DNA of 64,000 nucleotides, from assembly GCF_023015985.1 (NCBI RefSeq), contig NZ_JALKAO010000002.1, positions 434,001-498,000 on the forward strand. Reading direction: 5' to 3'. The notes below the pieces were generated by a model that saw only the letters and a program-made list of their open reading frames with translations, made no database searches and was not told where the DNA came from. Positions 26,786-35,674 of this stretch are shown piece by piece. Source of the stretch: Marivita sp. S6314 (lineage in GTDB: Bacteria; Pseudomonadota; Alphaproteobacteria; Rhodobacterales; Rhodobacteraceae). The position numbers and the translations under genes are program-made. Position 1 is the first letter of the stretch. Each line of letters opens with the position of its first letter.

Positions 26786-28768
26786 TCAGTGATCCCGACG
26801 CTTGGAATAGGGATCGGTCTCGTCACGCTCCTTGAGGTAATCATGCGTTGTTCGCGGGATGCGCGGTTCTCCGAGCGAGAACGGGTTGTTCTCGGAATGG
26901 TACTGCGCCTGAATGCGGCAATTGTCGCACATCTTGATCATCTTTGCGGCGTCGCTCGTGGCAAACATTGAATGCTTCCCGGCAAGCTTTTCGCTGATCT
27001 TTTCGATGGTCGATTTCACCCCGAACAGCGCTCCGCATTCGATGCAGGCAAAGGGTTCTTCTTCGTTCAGCACCACCTGTGACAAGGCGGTTTCCGTGAG
27101 GTTCATGCGCGGCTCCAGCGCGATTGCGTCCTCGGGGCAGATGTTGGCGCATAGACCGCATTGCAGGCAGGCGTCTTCCTGAAACAGCAGTTGCGGCAAG
27201 TCCGGATTGTCGCCCAGCGCGCCCGACGGGCAGAGCGATACGCAGCTCAGGCACAGGGTGCAGGCGTCGGTATTGACCAACACCGCCCCGTAAGGCGCAT
27301 GGTCCGGCAGCGCGATCACTTCGGCTTCAGGGTTAAGCGCCTTGGCAGAAACCCGTGCCACCTGACGGCGCGTGCCGATAGGCAGGGTTGGCGTCGCGGA
27401 CAACGCGTCAACGCTGGCATTGAAAAGATGATCGCTCAACGCGTCCGGGTCCGCCACATCAAGGATGTGAACACGCGGCGCGCCCGCCAGGGCACAGGCC
27501 AGCGCGGCTTCGTGGTCCGGCGTGTCGCGTTCGGTGCGCGGCGACATCAGGATGTCGACATGGACAAAGCCGCAACTGAGGGCGGCCATCATTTCGGCAT
27601 GACCGAACCCGGCAAGACTGTCTGTCTCAAACGGGATCACGTCAGCGGGTAGGCCCCGACCGAACCGCGCGGCCAGTTGGATCATTTCAATCCCGTGATC
27701 CGCATCATGCACCAATAGGCGTGGCGCCTGCCCGCCCGCCTTGCGGTATGTCGTGGCAAGAGTTTCCAACCGCCGGAACACGGCAGAGACCGGAGGCGCG
27801 TCATAGGTAATGGCCCCCGAGGGGCACAGTGCTGTACAGGCCCCGCAGCCTGCGCAGATCATCGGGTCGATGGCGACGTGATCCCCGGCCGATGTGATTG
27901 CGCCTGTTGGACAGATATTCAGGCATTTTGAACAGCCGGATTGTTCGGCCCGGCTATGGGCGCAAAGTGCGGGTTCAAGGGCGACATAAAGCGGCTTTTC
28001 AAAGGTGCCGACCATCTGCACCGCGTCTGACAACTGGGCCGCAACCGCGCCGGGCTGGCGTGGATCGGCGCGCAAGTACCCGTCGCGTTTGTGCGGTGCG
28101 GGCACCATTGCGGTGTCGCCGGTCAGGTCGAGCACGATGTCGCATTCGGACACGGCACCGTTCTGCGGTGCGCTGAAGGAAAACGCCCCGCGCCCGCCGG
28201 GCTGCAGTTGCGAAAACGCGTCGATCTTGACGGTGAACCCGCCCAAAGCGCCCGTCAGTGACCGGACGGTGCCGCGCACAACGTCAAAGCGGCGATCCAG
28301 AGGCACATCCGTCGTGTCTGTCTGCAGAACCGTCACCGCCAGCGCCTCGCAAAGTTGCTCGGCTGCTGCGAAGACGGCATCGCCCGCGCCGACGATCAGG
28401 CAGGTGCCTTCACTGACGACATCGACGGATTTGGACATCGGGATCGACAGCGCCCCTTCTGCCGCCAATGCCGCCTGCTTTGCGCCTGCGGTTTGGCCCT
28501 CATCGCTCCACCCGGCCCGGTCGCGCAGGTCGACAAAGCCGGGGGCATCGACGCCCAGCTCTTCGGCAAGCATTTCGAAAAACGCGCGTTCCTGTGCGCA
28601 GGCCACGATGACATCACCCTCGGTCAGGGCCTTTGCCGATGCGTCGGCCTCGGTTCCGCACAGGTTGGTATAAACACGCGACGGATCAAGCGCCGTGGCG
28701 TCCCCAATGCGTTTGGCATCAACGGTTTGACTGCCCAGACAGTCACAAAGAAGCAGTTTGGTTCCCAT
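26786..28768 (-). CDS. Large 4Fe-4S polyferredoxin with HdrA-like N-terminal cysteine domain
   Basis: A 660-aa cytosolic protein. The first 60 residues (LLLCDCLGS, VYTNLCGTE, DVIVACAQE; Cys 8, 10, 37, 57) follow the pattern of the N-terminal domain of HdrA. Two ferredoxin pairs follow: CSKCLNICPTGAI with CAGCGACTALCPSGAI, then CTLCLSCVSLCPSGAL with CLQCGLCANICPEDAI. A C-terminal CIECG...CDNC zinc- or cluster-like site ends it. Similar genes accompany FDH islands; I recall no assigned function. I start at 28768 (MGTKLLLC) with AAAGGGA upstream. It is divergent from the DUF3305 gene. Confidence 0.85.
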   Translation of the reverse strand: MGTKLLLCDCLGSQTVDAKRIGDATALDPSRVYTNLCGTEADASAKALTEGDVIVACAQERAFFEMLAEELGVDAPGFVDLRDRAGWSDEGQTAGAKQAALAAEGALSIPMSKSVDVVSEGTCLIVGAGDAVFAAAEQLCEALAVTVLQTDTTDVPLDRRFDVVRGTVRSLTGALGGFTVKIDAFSQLQPGGRGAFSFSAPQNGAVSECDIVLDLTGDTAMVPAPHKRDGYLRADPRQPGAVAAQLSDAVQMVGTFEKPLYVALEPALCAHSRAEQSGCSKCLNICPTGAITSAGDHVAIDPMICAGCGACTALCPSGAITYDAPPVSAVFRRLETLATTYRKAGGQAPRLLVHDADHGIEMIQLAARFGRGLPADVIPFETDSLAGFGHAEMMAALSCGFVHVDILMSPRTERDTPDHEAALACALAGAPRVHILDVADPDALSDHLFNASVDALSATPTLPIGTRRQVARVSAKALNPEAEVIALPDHAPYGAVLVNTDACTLCLSCVSLCPSGALGDNPDLPQLLFQEDACLQCGLCANICPEDAIALEPRMNLTETALSQVVLNEEEPFACIECGALFGVKSTIEKISEKLAGKHSMFATSDAAKMIKMCDNCRIQAQYHSENNPFSLGEPRIPRTTHDYLKERDETDPYSKRRDH

Positions 28769-28828
28769 CACGTCCCTTTCACGGCGCAGGCTGGCGCGGC
28801 GTCTTGTCCGAAGGTCGGCATTTTTCAC

Positions 28829-28841
28829 TACCCAATGGGTA
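28829..28841. promoter_or_regulatory. Palindrome in the divergent promoter region of the FDH island
   Basis: TACCCA-a-TGGGTA, a perfect 6+1+6 palindrome in the 125-base gap between the polyferredoxin gene (minus) and the DUF3305 gene (plus). TATGCT at 28840-28845 overlaps it as a possible -10 box for the plus-strand operon. Candidate operator for an unlinked regulator. Confidence 0.5.
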
Positions 28842-28893
28842 TGCTATCCAGAAGTCAACCGGGCCAATAGGACCGGATCTGGGAGGATAGCGC

Positions 28894-29460
28894 TTGGCGA
28901 CAACGGACAGCCGTTCCATCGAACTGCCTGTGGGCGTGACCCTGATGCGCAAACCCGGCGTCACGCGCTGGCAGAAATGGACATGGACCCCAACCGCGTT
29001 GCTGCCGGGGGCCGGTGAGGCCCATTGGAAACTGTTGCGCGAAGAAGGCGACGTGGCCGAGTACCACGTGGGAACGTTGCCACTGACCTTGTGGCGCACC
29101 GATGCCGAGGCGTATCGCATAAACCTCGCGGAGCCGGTTGTCTGTGCATACGTGGTGCTGCAACCTTCGGACGGGGACTGGCCCTATGCGCTCAAGCTGA
29201 TCACCGCCAATCCCAATGAAGCGATGCAATATGCCGAAGGTGGTGACGACCTTGTTGAAAAGGTCCCAATGCCCCCCGCGCTGGTCGCCTGGGTGCAGGA
29301 TTGGACCGATCAGCACTTTGTTGAAGAACCGTTCAAAAAGCGCAAACGCAAGCGGTACCTTGAGGACAAGGTTGAAGACGGCAAAGGCGATCCGCGCATC
29401 GCGCAAGTCAGCGACGTGTACCGCGCGCCGTCCCGCGACCGGAAAAGAGGATCATCATGA
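28894..29460 (+). CDS. DUF3305 protein of the FDH operon
   Basis: A 188-aa soluble protein that begins with a TTG at 28894 preceded by GGGAGGA. DUF3305 features are visible: IELPVGVTLMRKPGVTRWQK, then WTPTALLPGAGEAHWKLLRE and VCAYVVLQPSDGDWPYALKL. The C-terminus is very basic (PFKKRKRKRYLEDK). Members occur almost only next to FDH genes and are taken as assembly factors, without biochemical proof that I know of. Its stop overlaps the DUF3306 start. Confidence 0.88.
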   Translation: MATTDSRSIELPVGVTLMRKPGVTRWQKWTWTPTALLPGAGEAHWKLLREEGDVAEYHVGTLPLTLWRTDAEAYRINLAEPVVCAYVVLQPSDGDWPYALKLITANPNEAMQYAEGGDDLVEKVPMPPALVAWVQDWTDQHFVEEPFKKRKRKRYLEDKVEDGKGDPRIAQVSDVYRAPSRDRKRGSS

Positions 29461-30131
29461 GCCGGGGAACCGATTTCTGGTCACGCCGCAAACACGCTGT
29501 CGAAGCCGAGGCGGACGAGGAACAGCGTCAGGTCGAAGACGCCGAGATCAAGGCGCAACAGGCTGAGCTTGAAGAAAAGCCCGATGCAGAGATTCTGGAC
29601 GAACTGGGGCTGCCCGACCCGGACGCGCTGGAGCCCGGACAGGATATTTCCGGGTTCATGCAAAAGGCGGTTCCCGAACGGTTGCGCCAACGCGCCTTGC
29701 GGCAGTTGTGGAAGCTGAACCCGGCGCTCGCCAATCTGGACGGGCTGTGTGACTACAACGACGATTTTACCAATGCGGCGACGGATGCACCGGGGGTGGC
29801 AACAGCCTACCGCGTTGGCAAAGGGCTTCTCAAACACATCGAAGCGCTCGAGGCAGCCGAGGCCAAGAAACGCGGCGAGGATGATGCGGAAGACACCGAT
29901 ACCCCAGAGAATCTATCGGAAATAGCCACTGACGCGACCACCGGGCCATCAGAGGTCGAAATCGCATCAAATCCGGAAATTATGCAGGATTATGTAGATG
30001 CCGCACCCGCATCTACGACCATTGTCCAAGAGGTCGCAGAATATCCGGATGGCACACCATTGGATACAGTGGCAGCGGAACCTGTGCGTCCGCGTCGGAT
30101 GCAATTCAAAATAGAGAGCGAGACAGGATGA
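29457..30131 (+). CDS. DUF3306 protein of the FDH operon
   Basis: A 224-aa protein starting MSRGTDFWSRRKHAVEAEAD, the typical DUF3306 opening. A charged helical region follows, then the conserved core FMQKAVPERLRQRALRQLW and DGLCDYNDDFTNAA. The last third is acidic and low in complexity. It ends in RPRRMQFKIESETG. It overlaps DUF3305 upstream and the chaperone gene downstream by 4 bases each. Likely a partner of DUF3305 in FDH maturation (by association only). Confidence 0.87.
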   Translation: MSRGTDFWSRRKHAVEAEADEEQRQVEDAEIKAQQAELEEKPDAEILDELGLPDPDALEPGQDISGFMQKAVPERLRQRALRQLWKLNPALANLDGLCDYNDDFTNAATDAPGVATAYRVGKGLLKHIEALEAAEAKKRGEDDAEDTDTPENLSEIATDATTGPSEVEIASNPEIMQDYVDAAPASTTIVQEVAEYPDGTPLDTVAAEPVRPRRMQFKIESETG

Positions 30132-30742
30132 GCATGAGCACAGCTCAAGCAACACCTTCAGTGTCAGACGAGGACCGTCTGCGCGCGGATCTCTACAATT
30201 TTCTTGGTCTCATCTTGTCCGGTCCGCCCGACGCCTTCCTGCTGTCGCAAACAGCGGGATTGTCCGGTGATGATACCGAACTTGGAAACGGCATCAGCCG
30301 GTTGGCCGAATGCGCCAAGACCACGAAACCCAAGCAGGCCGAAAAAGAATTCAACGCGCTGTTCATCGGCCTTGGGCGTGGTGAGCTCCTGCCCTACGCC
30401 AGTTTCTATCTGACCGGGTTCCTGCACGAAAAGCCTCTGGCGGTGTTGCGCAATGATCTGGCCGCGCGCCGGATCGAACGCGCGCCGAATGTCTACGAGC
30501 CGGAAGACAATATCGCCACTTTGATGGAGGTCATGGGCGGATTGATCGTTGGACGGTTTAGTGATCCGGCAACGCTCGACGATCAGAAAGTGTTCTTCAA
30601 CCGTCACATCGCCCCCTGGGCAGGCCATTTCTTCTCCGACCTGGAAACATCAAATTCCGCGATGCTCTACAGCGCGGTCGGATCGGTCGGAAAAGCCTTT
30701 ATCGAGATTGAACGCGAAGCGTTCAGACTAACCCCGGCATAA
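30128..30742 (+). CDS. TorD/DmsD-type molecular chaperone for formate dehydrogenase
   Basis: A 204-aa all-helical chaperone of the TorD family, which binds the Tat signal and immature catalytic subunit of a molybdoenzyme in the cytosol. Family motifs: LRADLYNFLGLILSGPP at the N-terminus, EFNALFIGLGRGELLPYASF (the Y/E-x-LF-x-G region), and FFNRHIAPWAGHFFSDLE near the end. It lies directly upstream of the Tat-bearing FDH subunit, which is its probable client. Confidence 0.92.
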   Translation: MSMSTAQATPSVSDEDRLRADLYNFLGLILSGPPDAFLLSQTAGLSGDDTELGNGISRLAECAKTTKPKQAEKEFNALFIGLGRGELLPYASFYLTGFLHEKPLAVLRNDLAARRIERAPNVYEPEDNIATLMEVMGGLIVGRFSDPATLDDQKVFFNRHIAPWAGHFFSDLETSNSAMLYSAVGSVGKAFIEIEREAFRLTPA

Positions 30743-30818
30743 GCCGGGACCTCACCGGCGGGAAACCGTCATCCTGCGGCCTCCCGCCGCGCATTTGGAA
30801 GAAAGGAAGGAGACTTCC

Positions 30819-31010
30819 ATGACAGAGAAAACGGAAACGGCATCCAGTCGTCGTGATTTTCTAAAGCTGGCCGGTACCGCCGCGCCCGCTGCTGTTGCGG
30901 CAGTGGCCGTCACCGGCACCCAAGCCGCAGCTGACGAGGCTCCGGTCGCAGACGGGAAAATGCAGGACACTGCGCACACCCGCGCCTATCTGGCCAGCAC
31001 GCGTTTCTAG
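30819..31010 (+). CDS. Small FDH-region Tat-signal protein
   Basis: A 63-aa protein with a twin-arginine signal SSRRDFLKLAGTAAPAAVAA followed by a short mature part ending in HTRAYLASTRF. It corresponds to the small 'formate dehydrogenase region TAT target' family (TIGR02811 from memory). I chose the ATG at 30819 because AAGGAAGGAG lies 6 bases in front of it. The mature portion is only about 30 residues; function unknown. It may be a subunit or an assembly factor of the periplasmic FDH. Confidence 0.85.
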   Translation: MTEKTETASSRRDFLKLAGTAAPAAVAAVAVTGTQAAADEAPVADGKMQDTAHTRAYLASTRF

Positions 31011-31112
31011 CGCAGCACGCCTCACCCCGCCTGTCGGCCCACAATAACACCCGCCGCAGGACGCAACCCAGCTTTCGAGCCCAAGTGCTCAAGGTAGCTC
31101 AAGAGGGACACC

Positions 31113-34085
31113 ATGCTTAGAAAGAAAACCGGAGGGGTCACACGGCGCGCTGCGCGAACCGGCCTGATCTCGGACATTTCAAACAAATCCGTCGACAGAC
31201 GCTCATTCCTGCGCGGCTCCGGCCTGGCCATCGGTGGTCTTGCCGCGATCAGCGCAACAGGCGGCACTGTCACACAAGCCAGCGCCGCAGGCGCTGTGCG
31301 TGGCGCAGTCGAGACGGTCAAATCCGTCTGCACACACTGTTCGGTCGGCTGTACCGTTGTCGCCGAAGTGTCGAACGGCGTCTGGATCGGGCAAGAGCCC
31401 GGCTGGGACAGCCCGTTCAACCTTGGCGCACATTGCGCCAAAGGCGCTGCTGTTCGTGAGCACGCCCACGGCGAACGCCGTCTCAAGTACCCGATGAAGA
31501 AAGAGGGTGGAGAGTGGAAGCGCATCTCCTGGGAGCAGGCCATCAACGAAGTTGGTGACAAGATGCTGGCCAGCCGCGATGCGCATGGCCCGGACTCGGT
31601 CTACTGGCTTGGCTCTGCGAAGCACAACAACGAACAGGCGTATCTGTTCCGTAAGTTCGCAGCCTATTGGGGCACCAACAACGTCGATCACCAGGCGCGG
31701 ATTTGTCACTCGACCACGGTTGCGGGCGTAGCGAACACATGGGGCTACGGCGCCATGACCAACAGCTACAACGACATCCACAATTCCCGCGCGATCTTTG
31801 TGATCGGCGGCAACCCCGCCGAAGCGCACCCGGTGTCGCTGCTGCACCTGCTCAAAGCGAAAGAGCAGAACAACGCGCCGGTTATCGTCTGTGACCCCCG
31901 CTTCACGCGCACAGCCGCGCATGCGGATGAATACGTCCGCTTCCGTCCCGGCACCGACGTGGCGCTGGTTTGGGGCATCCTGTGGCACATCTTTGAAAAC
32001 GGTTGGGAGGATAAGGAATTTATCCGCACCCGTGTCTGGGGCATGGACCAGATCAAGGAAGAAGTGGCCAAGTGGAACCCCGAGGAAGTCGAACGCGTCA
32101 CCGGCACACCCGGGTCGCAGCTTGAGCGCGTCGCACGCACGCTGGCCAATAACCGTCCCGGCACCGTGATCTGGTGCATGGGTGGCACCCAGCACACCAA
32201 CGGCAACAACAACACACGGGCCTACTGTGTGCTACAGTTGGCGCTTGGCAACATGGGCACCTCCGGCGGCGGCACCAACATCTTCCGTGGCCACGACAAC
32301 GTGCAGGGCGCGACAGACCTTGGTGTTCTCAGCCACACCCTGCCCGGCTATTACGGCCTGTCCGCAGGGGCTTGGGCGCACTGGGCCCGTGTCTGGGGCG
32401 AAGACCTTGACTGGCTGAAAGGGCAGTTCCATTCCGAAGGGACCGGCGATGATGCCAAGAACCTGATGAATGCGACCGGTATCCCTGTTTCGCGCTGGAT
32501 CGACGGTGTTCTGGAAGACCCGGAAAACATCGACCAGCCCGACAACGTCAAGGTCATGGTTCTGTGGGGCCACGCGCCCAACTCGCAGACCCGCATGACC
32601 GAGATGAAGACAGCGATGGAACAACTCGACACATTGGTTGTTGTTGATCCATTCCCGACTGTTTCGGCCGTGCTGCATGACCGGACGGATGGGGTGTACC
32701 TGCTTCCGGCGGCGACACAGTTCGAAACACGTGGCTCTGTCACAGCGTCGAACCGGTCACTTCAGTGGCGTGATCAGATCATGGCACCTTTGTTCGAGGC
32801 CAAGACCGATCACGAGATCATTGGCCTGTTCGCCAACAAGTTCGGCTTTGCAGATCGCTTCTTCCGCAATATCGAGATGGAAGACGAGAACACGCCAAAC
32901 GTCGAAAGCGTGACCCGCGAATTCAACCGCGGCATGTGGACGGTTGGGTATACAGGTCAATCGCCGGAGCGGATCAAGCTGCACATGGCGAACCAGCATA
33001 CGTTCGACCGCACAACGCTGCAAGCGATTGGTGGCCCGGCTGATGGCGATTACTACGGTATGCCTTGGCCGTGCTGGGGCACCGCCGAGATGAAGCACCC
33101 GGGCACGCCGAACCTGTATGATATGTCCAAGCCGGTGTCCAAAGGCGGTCTGACCTTCCGTGCACGCTTTGGCGTGGAGCGGGACGGCGACAACCTGCTG
33201 GCCGAAGGTGTCTATAGCCAAGGCTCGGAGATTCAGGATGGCTATCCGGAATTCACCTATCAAATGCTCAAGGATCTTGGCTGGCACACGGACCTGACCA
33301 ATGAGGAACGCGCCTTTATCGCGAAAGCGGCAGGCGTGGACGGGTTCCAGGACTATACCAAGGAAGTCGGTGAAGCGGGCATGTCGCCCTTCCCGTCCGA
33401 TTTCGACGAAAAGGTCGCGAAGGTGAACTGGAAAACCGACCTTTCGGGCGGCATCCAGCGGGTTGCGATTGCGCATGAATGTGCGCCGTTTGGCAACGCC
33501 AAGGCTCGTGCCGTTGTCTGGACCTTCCCGGATCCGGTGCCGCTGCACCGCGAACCGCTCTACACGCCGCGTTACGATCTGGTGGCGGATTATCCGACCT
33601 ACGAGGACAAGAAGTTCTACCGCCTGCCGACGCTCTACAAGTCGATCCAGGCCAAGGACTTCTCGGGTGACTATCCGATCATCCTCACATCCGGCCGACT
33701 GGTCGAATACGAGGGCGGCGGGGACGAAACCCGGTCAAATCCGTGGCTGGCGGAACTTCAGCAGGACATGTTCGTCGAGATCAACCCGCGTGACGCCAAC
33801 AACCTTGGTGTGCGGGACGGCGCGCAGGTCTGGGTTGAGGGGCCCGAGGGCGGCAAGGTCAAGGTGATGGCAATGCTGACCAACCGGGTTGCGCCGGGCG
33901 TGGCCTTCATGCCGTTCCACTTTGGCGGACACTTCCAGGGCGAGGACCAGCGGTCCAAGTACCCGTCCGGAGCAGACCCCTATGTGCTGGGTGAATCAAC
34001 CAACACGGCACAGACCTATGGCTACGACTCGGTGACCCAAATGCAGGAAACCAAGTCGACGCTTTGCAAAATCGTCGCGGCATAA
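31113..34085 (+). CDS. fdhA: Formate dehydrogenase catalytic (alpha) subunit, cysteine type
   Basis: Oxidises formate to CO2 in the periplasm; 990 aa with bis-MGD molybdenum or tungsten cofactor and one 4Fe-4S cluster. Tat signal: DRRSFLRGSGLAIGG with RR at 29-30. Cluster cysteines C73, C76, C80 and C108 (SVCTHCSVGC, GAHCAK). The metal ligand is Cys198, followed by His199, in ARICHSTTVAG; the codon is TGT, so no selenocysteine is needed. The C-terminal molydopterin-binding domain has TSGRLVEYEGGGDETRSNP. GAGGGACACC precedes the ATG. Proteobacterial FdhA (TIGR01553-like) is clear. Confidence 0.97.
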   Translation: MLRKKTGGVTRRAARTGLISDISNKSVDRRSFLRGSGLAIGGLAAISATGGTVTQASAAGAVRGAVETVKSVCTHCSVGCTVVAEVSNGVWIGQEPGWDSPFNLGAHCAKGAAVREHAHGERRLKYPMKKEGGEWKRISWEQAINEVGDKMLASRDAHGPDSVYWLGSAKHNNEQAYLFRKFAAYWGTNNVDHQARICHSTTVAGVANTWGYGAMTNSYNDIHNSRAIFVIGGNPAEAHPVSLLHLLKAKEQNNAPVIVCDPRFTRTAAHADEYVRFRPGTDVALVWGILWHIFENGWEDKEFIRTRVWGMDQIKEEVAKWNPEEVERVTGTPGSQLERVARTLANNRPGTVIWCMGGTQHTNGNNNTRAYCVLQLALGNMGTSGGGTNIFRGHDNVQGATDLGVLSHTLPGYYGLSAGAWAHWARVWGEDLDWLKGQFHSEGTGDDAKNLMNATGIPVSRWIDGVLEDPENIDQPDNVKVMVLWGHAPNSQTRMTEMKTAMEQLDTLVVVDPFPTVSAVLHDRTDGVYLLPAATQFETRGSVTASNRSLQWRDQIMAPLFEAKTDHEIIGLFANKFGFADRFFRNIEMEDENTPNVESVTREFNRGMWTVGYTGQSPERIKLHMANQHTFDRTTLQAIGGPADGDYYGMPWPCWGTAEMKHPGTPNLYDMSKPVSKGGLTFRARFGVERDGDNLLAEGVYSQGSEIQDGYPEFTYQMLKDLGWHTDLTNEERAFIAKAAGVDGFQDYTKEVGEAGMSPFPSDFDEKVAKVNWKTDLSGGIQRVAIAHECAPFGNAKARAVVWTFPDPVPLHREPLYTPRYDLVADYPTYEDKKFYRLPTLYKSIQAKDFSGDYPIILTSGRLVEYEGGGDETRSNPWLAELQQDMFVEINPRDANNLGVRDGAQVWVEGPEGGKVKVMAMLTNRVAPGVAFMPFHFGGHFQGEDQRSKYPSGADPYVLGESTNTAQTYGYDSVTQMQETKSTLCKIVAA

Positions 34086-34099
34086 GGAGGACCTGAAAC

Positions 34100-34693
34100 A
34101 TGGCACGCGCTAAATTTCTCGTCGACGCCGAACGCTGCATCGAATGCAACGCCTGCGTCACAGCCTGTAAGAACGAGCACGAAGTTCCGTGGGGCATCAA
34201 CCGTCGCAAGGTCGTAACGATCAATGACGGTAATCCCGGCGAACGGTCGATCTCGGTGGCCTGCATGCACTGTTCAGACGCGCCGTGCATGGCCGTCTGC
34301 CCGGTGGATTGCTTCTACCAGAACGAAGAAGGTGTGGTCCTGCACTCAAAGGACCTCTGCATTGGCTGCGGCTACTGCTTCTACGCCTGCCCGTTCGGTG
34401 CGCCGCAATACCCGCAAGCCGGAAACTTCGGCTCACGCGGCAAAATGGACAAGTGTACCTTCTGCGCCGGTGGCCCGGAAGAAAACCACTCCACCGCCGA
34501 GTTTGCCAAGTACGGCCGCAACCGCATCGACGAAGGCAAACTGCCGATCTGTGCGGAAATGTGCGCCACCAAGGCGCTGCTTGCCGGCGATGGTGACATC
34601 GTAGCCTCCATCTACCGCGAACGTGTTGTCGCGCGTGGGTTTGGCTCCGGCGCTTGGGGTTGGGGCACAGCCTACGATCAGAAGGGCGGCTGA
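34100..34693 (+). CDS. fdhB: Formate dehydrogenase iron-sulfur (beta) subunit
   Basis: A 197-aa electron-transfer subunit with four 4Fe-4S sites, passing electrons from FdhA to the membrane cytochrome. Cysteine groups: CIECNACVTACKNEH, CMHCSDAPCMAVCPVDC, CIGCGYCFYACPFGAPQ and CTFCAG with CAEMC. There is no Tat signal, so it travels with FdhA. There is no C-terminal membrane anchor either, as in the FDH3-type beta subunit. It begins 14 bases after fdhA with AAGGAGG before the ATG. A strong terminator follows, so fdhC must be transcribed separately or by readthrough. Confidence 0.95.
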   Translation: MARAKFLVDAERCIECNACVTACKNEHEVPWGINRRKVVTINDGNPGERSISVACMHCSDAPCMAVCPVDCFYQNEEGVVLHSKDLCIGCGYCFYACPFGAPQYPQAGNFGSRGKMDKCTFCAGGPEENHSTAEFAKYGRNRIDEGKLPICAEMCATKALLAGDGDIVASIYRERVVARGFGSGAWGWGTAYDQKGG

Positions 34694-34720
34694 TCCCGCT
34701 GTCAGCACACATGTATACGA

Positions 34721-34750
34721 AACGCCCCGGCACTGTCCGGGGCGTTTTGC
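34721..34750. terminator. Bidirectional terminator between fdhB and the nuclease-fold gene
   Basis: AACGCCCCGG (34721-34730), loop CACTGT, CCGGGGCGTT (34737-34746), then TTT on the plus strand. On the minus strand the hairpin is followed by TTTCG. A 10-bp perfect stem between converging genes. Confidence 0.88.
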
Positions 34751-34757
34751 TTTTGGG

Positions 34758-35447
34758 CTAGGCGGGTGCAGAGATGTCGAGATCAATCCAGACCGGCAGG
34801 TGATCCGACGCCCGTTTGGCCTCGCCTTCCCGGTAGACGCCGCTGTCCTTGTAAGTCAGCTCTCGGCCAAGGGCGAACCGATCCAACGATGCGACAGGGC
34901 GGGTTGTGTGGAAACTCCGCCCTGGCTTCACCACGTCGAACACACCGTCCAGTATTCCAAATCCGATCCGCGGCGACCATTCGTTCATATCGCCCGCCAG
35001 GATGGTTCTTGGCGCGTCATCCCCAATGGACGTCATCAGATGCGACAGCTGAAGCTGGCGACACGGGCGGCGCAGGCCAAGATGGGTGCCGACAATGGTG
35101 AACGCGCCGTCTGGTCCGCTCAGGTCCGCCCGAAGCGCGCCCCTTGGTTCAATGCCCGGCAGGCTGAAGCGTTCGGTTTGGCGCACCGACCAGCCATCCC
35201 GCACAAGGATCGCGTTCCCATGCCAGCCCGAACTTGGCCCGTCATCAATCTGCAAAGCCCGCAGACCTGTGTGGTCGTGCAGCGCATCTTCCGGCAAAAC
35301 CGCAGGGCGCGCGCCCAGACGTTTGTCGGCTTCCTGAAGCGCCACAACGTCCGCATCAAGCGCTTCCAGAACGCGGATGATCCGCAACGGATCGCGGCGC
35401 CAGTCCAGCCCGACGGCCTTGCGGATGTTATAACTGACAATGCGCAT
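34758..35447 (-). CDS. Endonuclease/exonuclease/phosphatase-fold protein
   Basis: A 229-aa member of the EEP (DNase I-like) superfamily. Hallmarks: opening MRIVSYNIRKAVGLDWRR, metal-binding VVALQEADKR, FTIVGTHLGLR, LAGDMNEWSP (Asp/Asn catalytic pair) and C-terminal ASDHLPVWID. No signal peptide. Members include phosphodiesterases and nucleases, so the substrate is open. It lies on the opposite strand between fdhB and fdhC, interrupting the usual fdhABC order. Confidence 0.92.
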   Translation of the reverse strand: MRIVSYNIRKAVGLDWRRDPLRIIRVLEALDADVVALQEADKRLGARPAVLPEDALHDHTGLRALQIDDGPSSGWHGNAILVRDGWSVRQTERFSLPGIEPRGALRADLSGPDGAFTIVGTHLGLRRPCRQLQLSHLMTSIGDDAPRTILAGDMNEWSPRIGFGILDGVFDVVKPGRSFHTTRPVASLDRFALGRELTYKDSGVYREGEAKRASDHLPVWIDLDISAPA

Positions 35448-35506
35448 CGGGCAGACTTGGCAAAACGGCGTTAAACAGGTTCAAGGGCATATTGCATTAT
35501 CTGGCG

Positions 35507-35521
35507 TTTTTCCGCGAAAAA
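35507..35521. promoter_or_regulatory. AT-rich palindrome upstream of fdhC
   Basis: TTTTTC-cgc-GAAAAA, with 6-bp arms, in the 227-base region between the nuclease-fold gene (minus) and fdhC (plus). This region must hold the fdhC promoter because a terminator follows fdhB. No clear -35/-10 pair is seen. A tentative operator. Confidence 0.35.
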
Positions 35522-35674
35522 TGAAGGTGTGATGCAGGATATCGTTCTAAAGTCGCAAGCACGGCCCCTAGGAGCCGCACCAAGACCAAGGTAGGATGTC
35601 CGAACGCGGTTGGAGCGGACGCGCAGATCACTGATCCGTTCGGGCACACCTTCAAATGGAAAGGGCAGACTTTC

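Noticed and set aside
31113-34085. Possible selenocysteine in the formate dehydrogenase
   Set aside because: The metal-ligand position in ARICHSTT is encoded by TGT (Cys198); there is no in-frame TGA and no need for a SECIS element.
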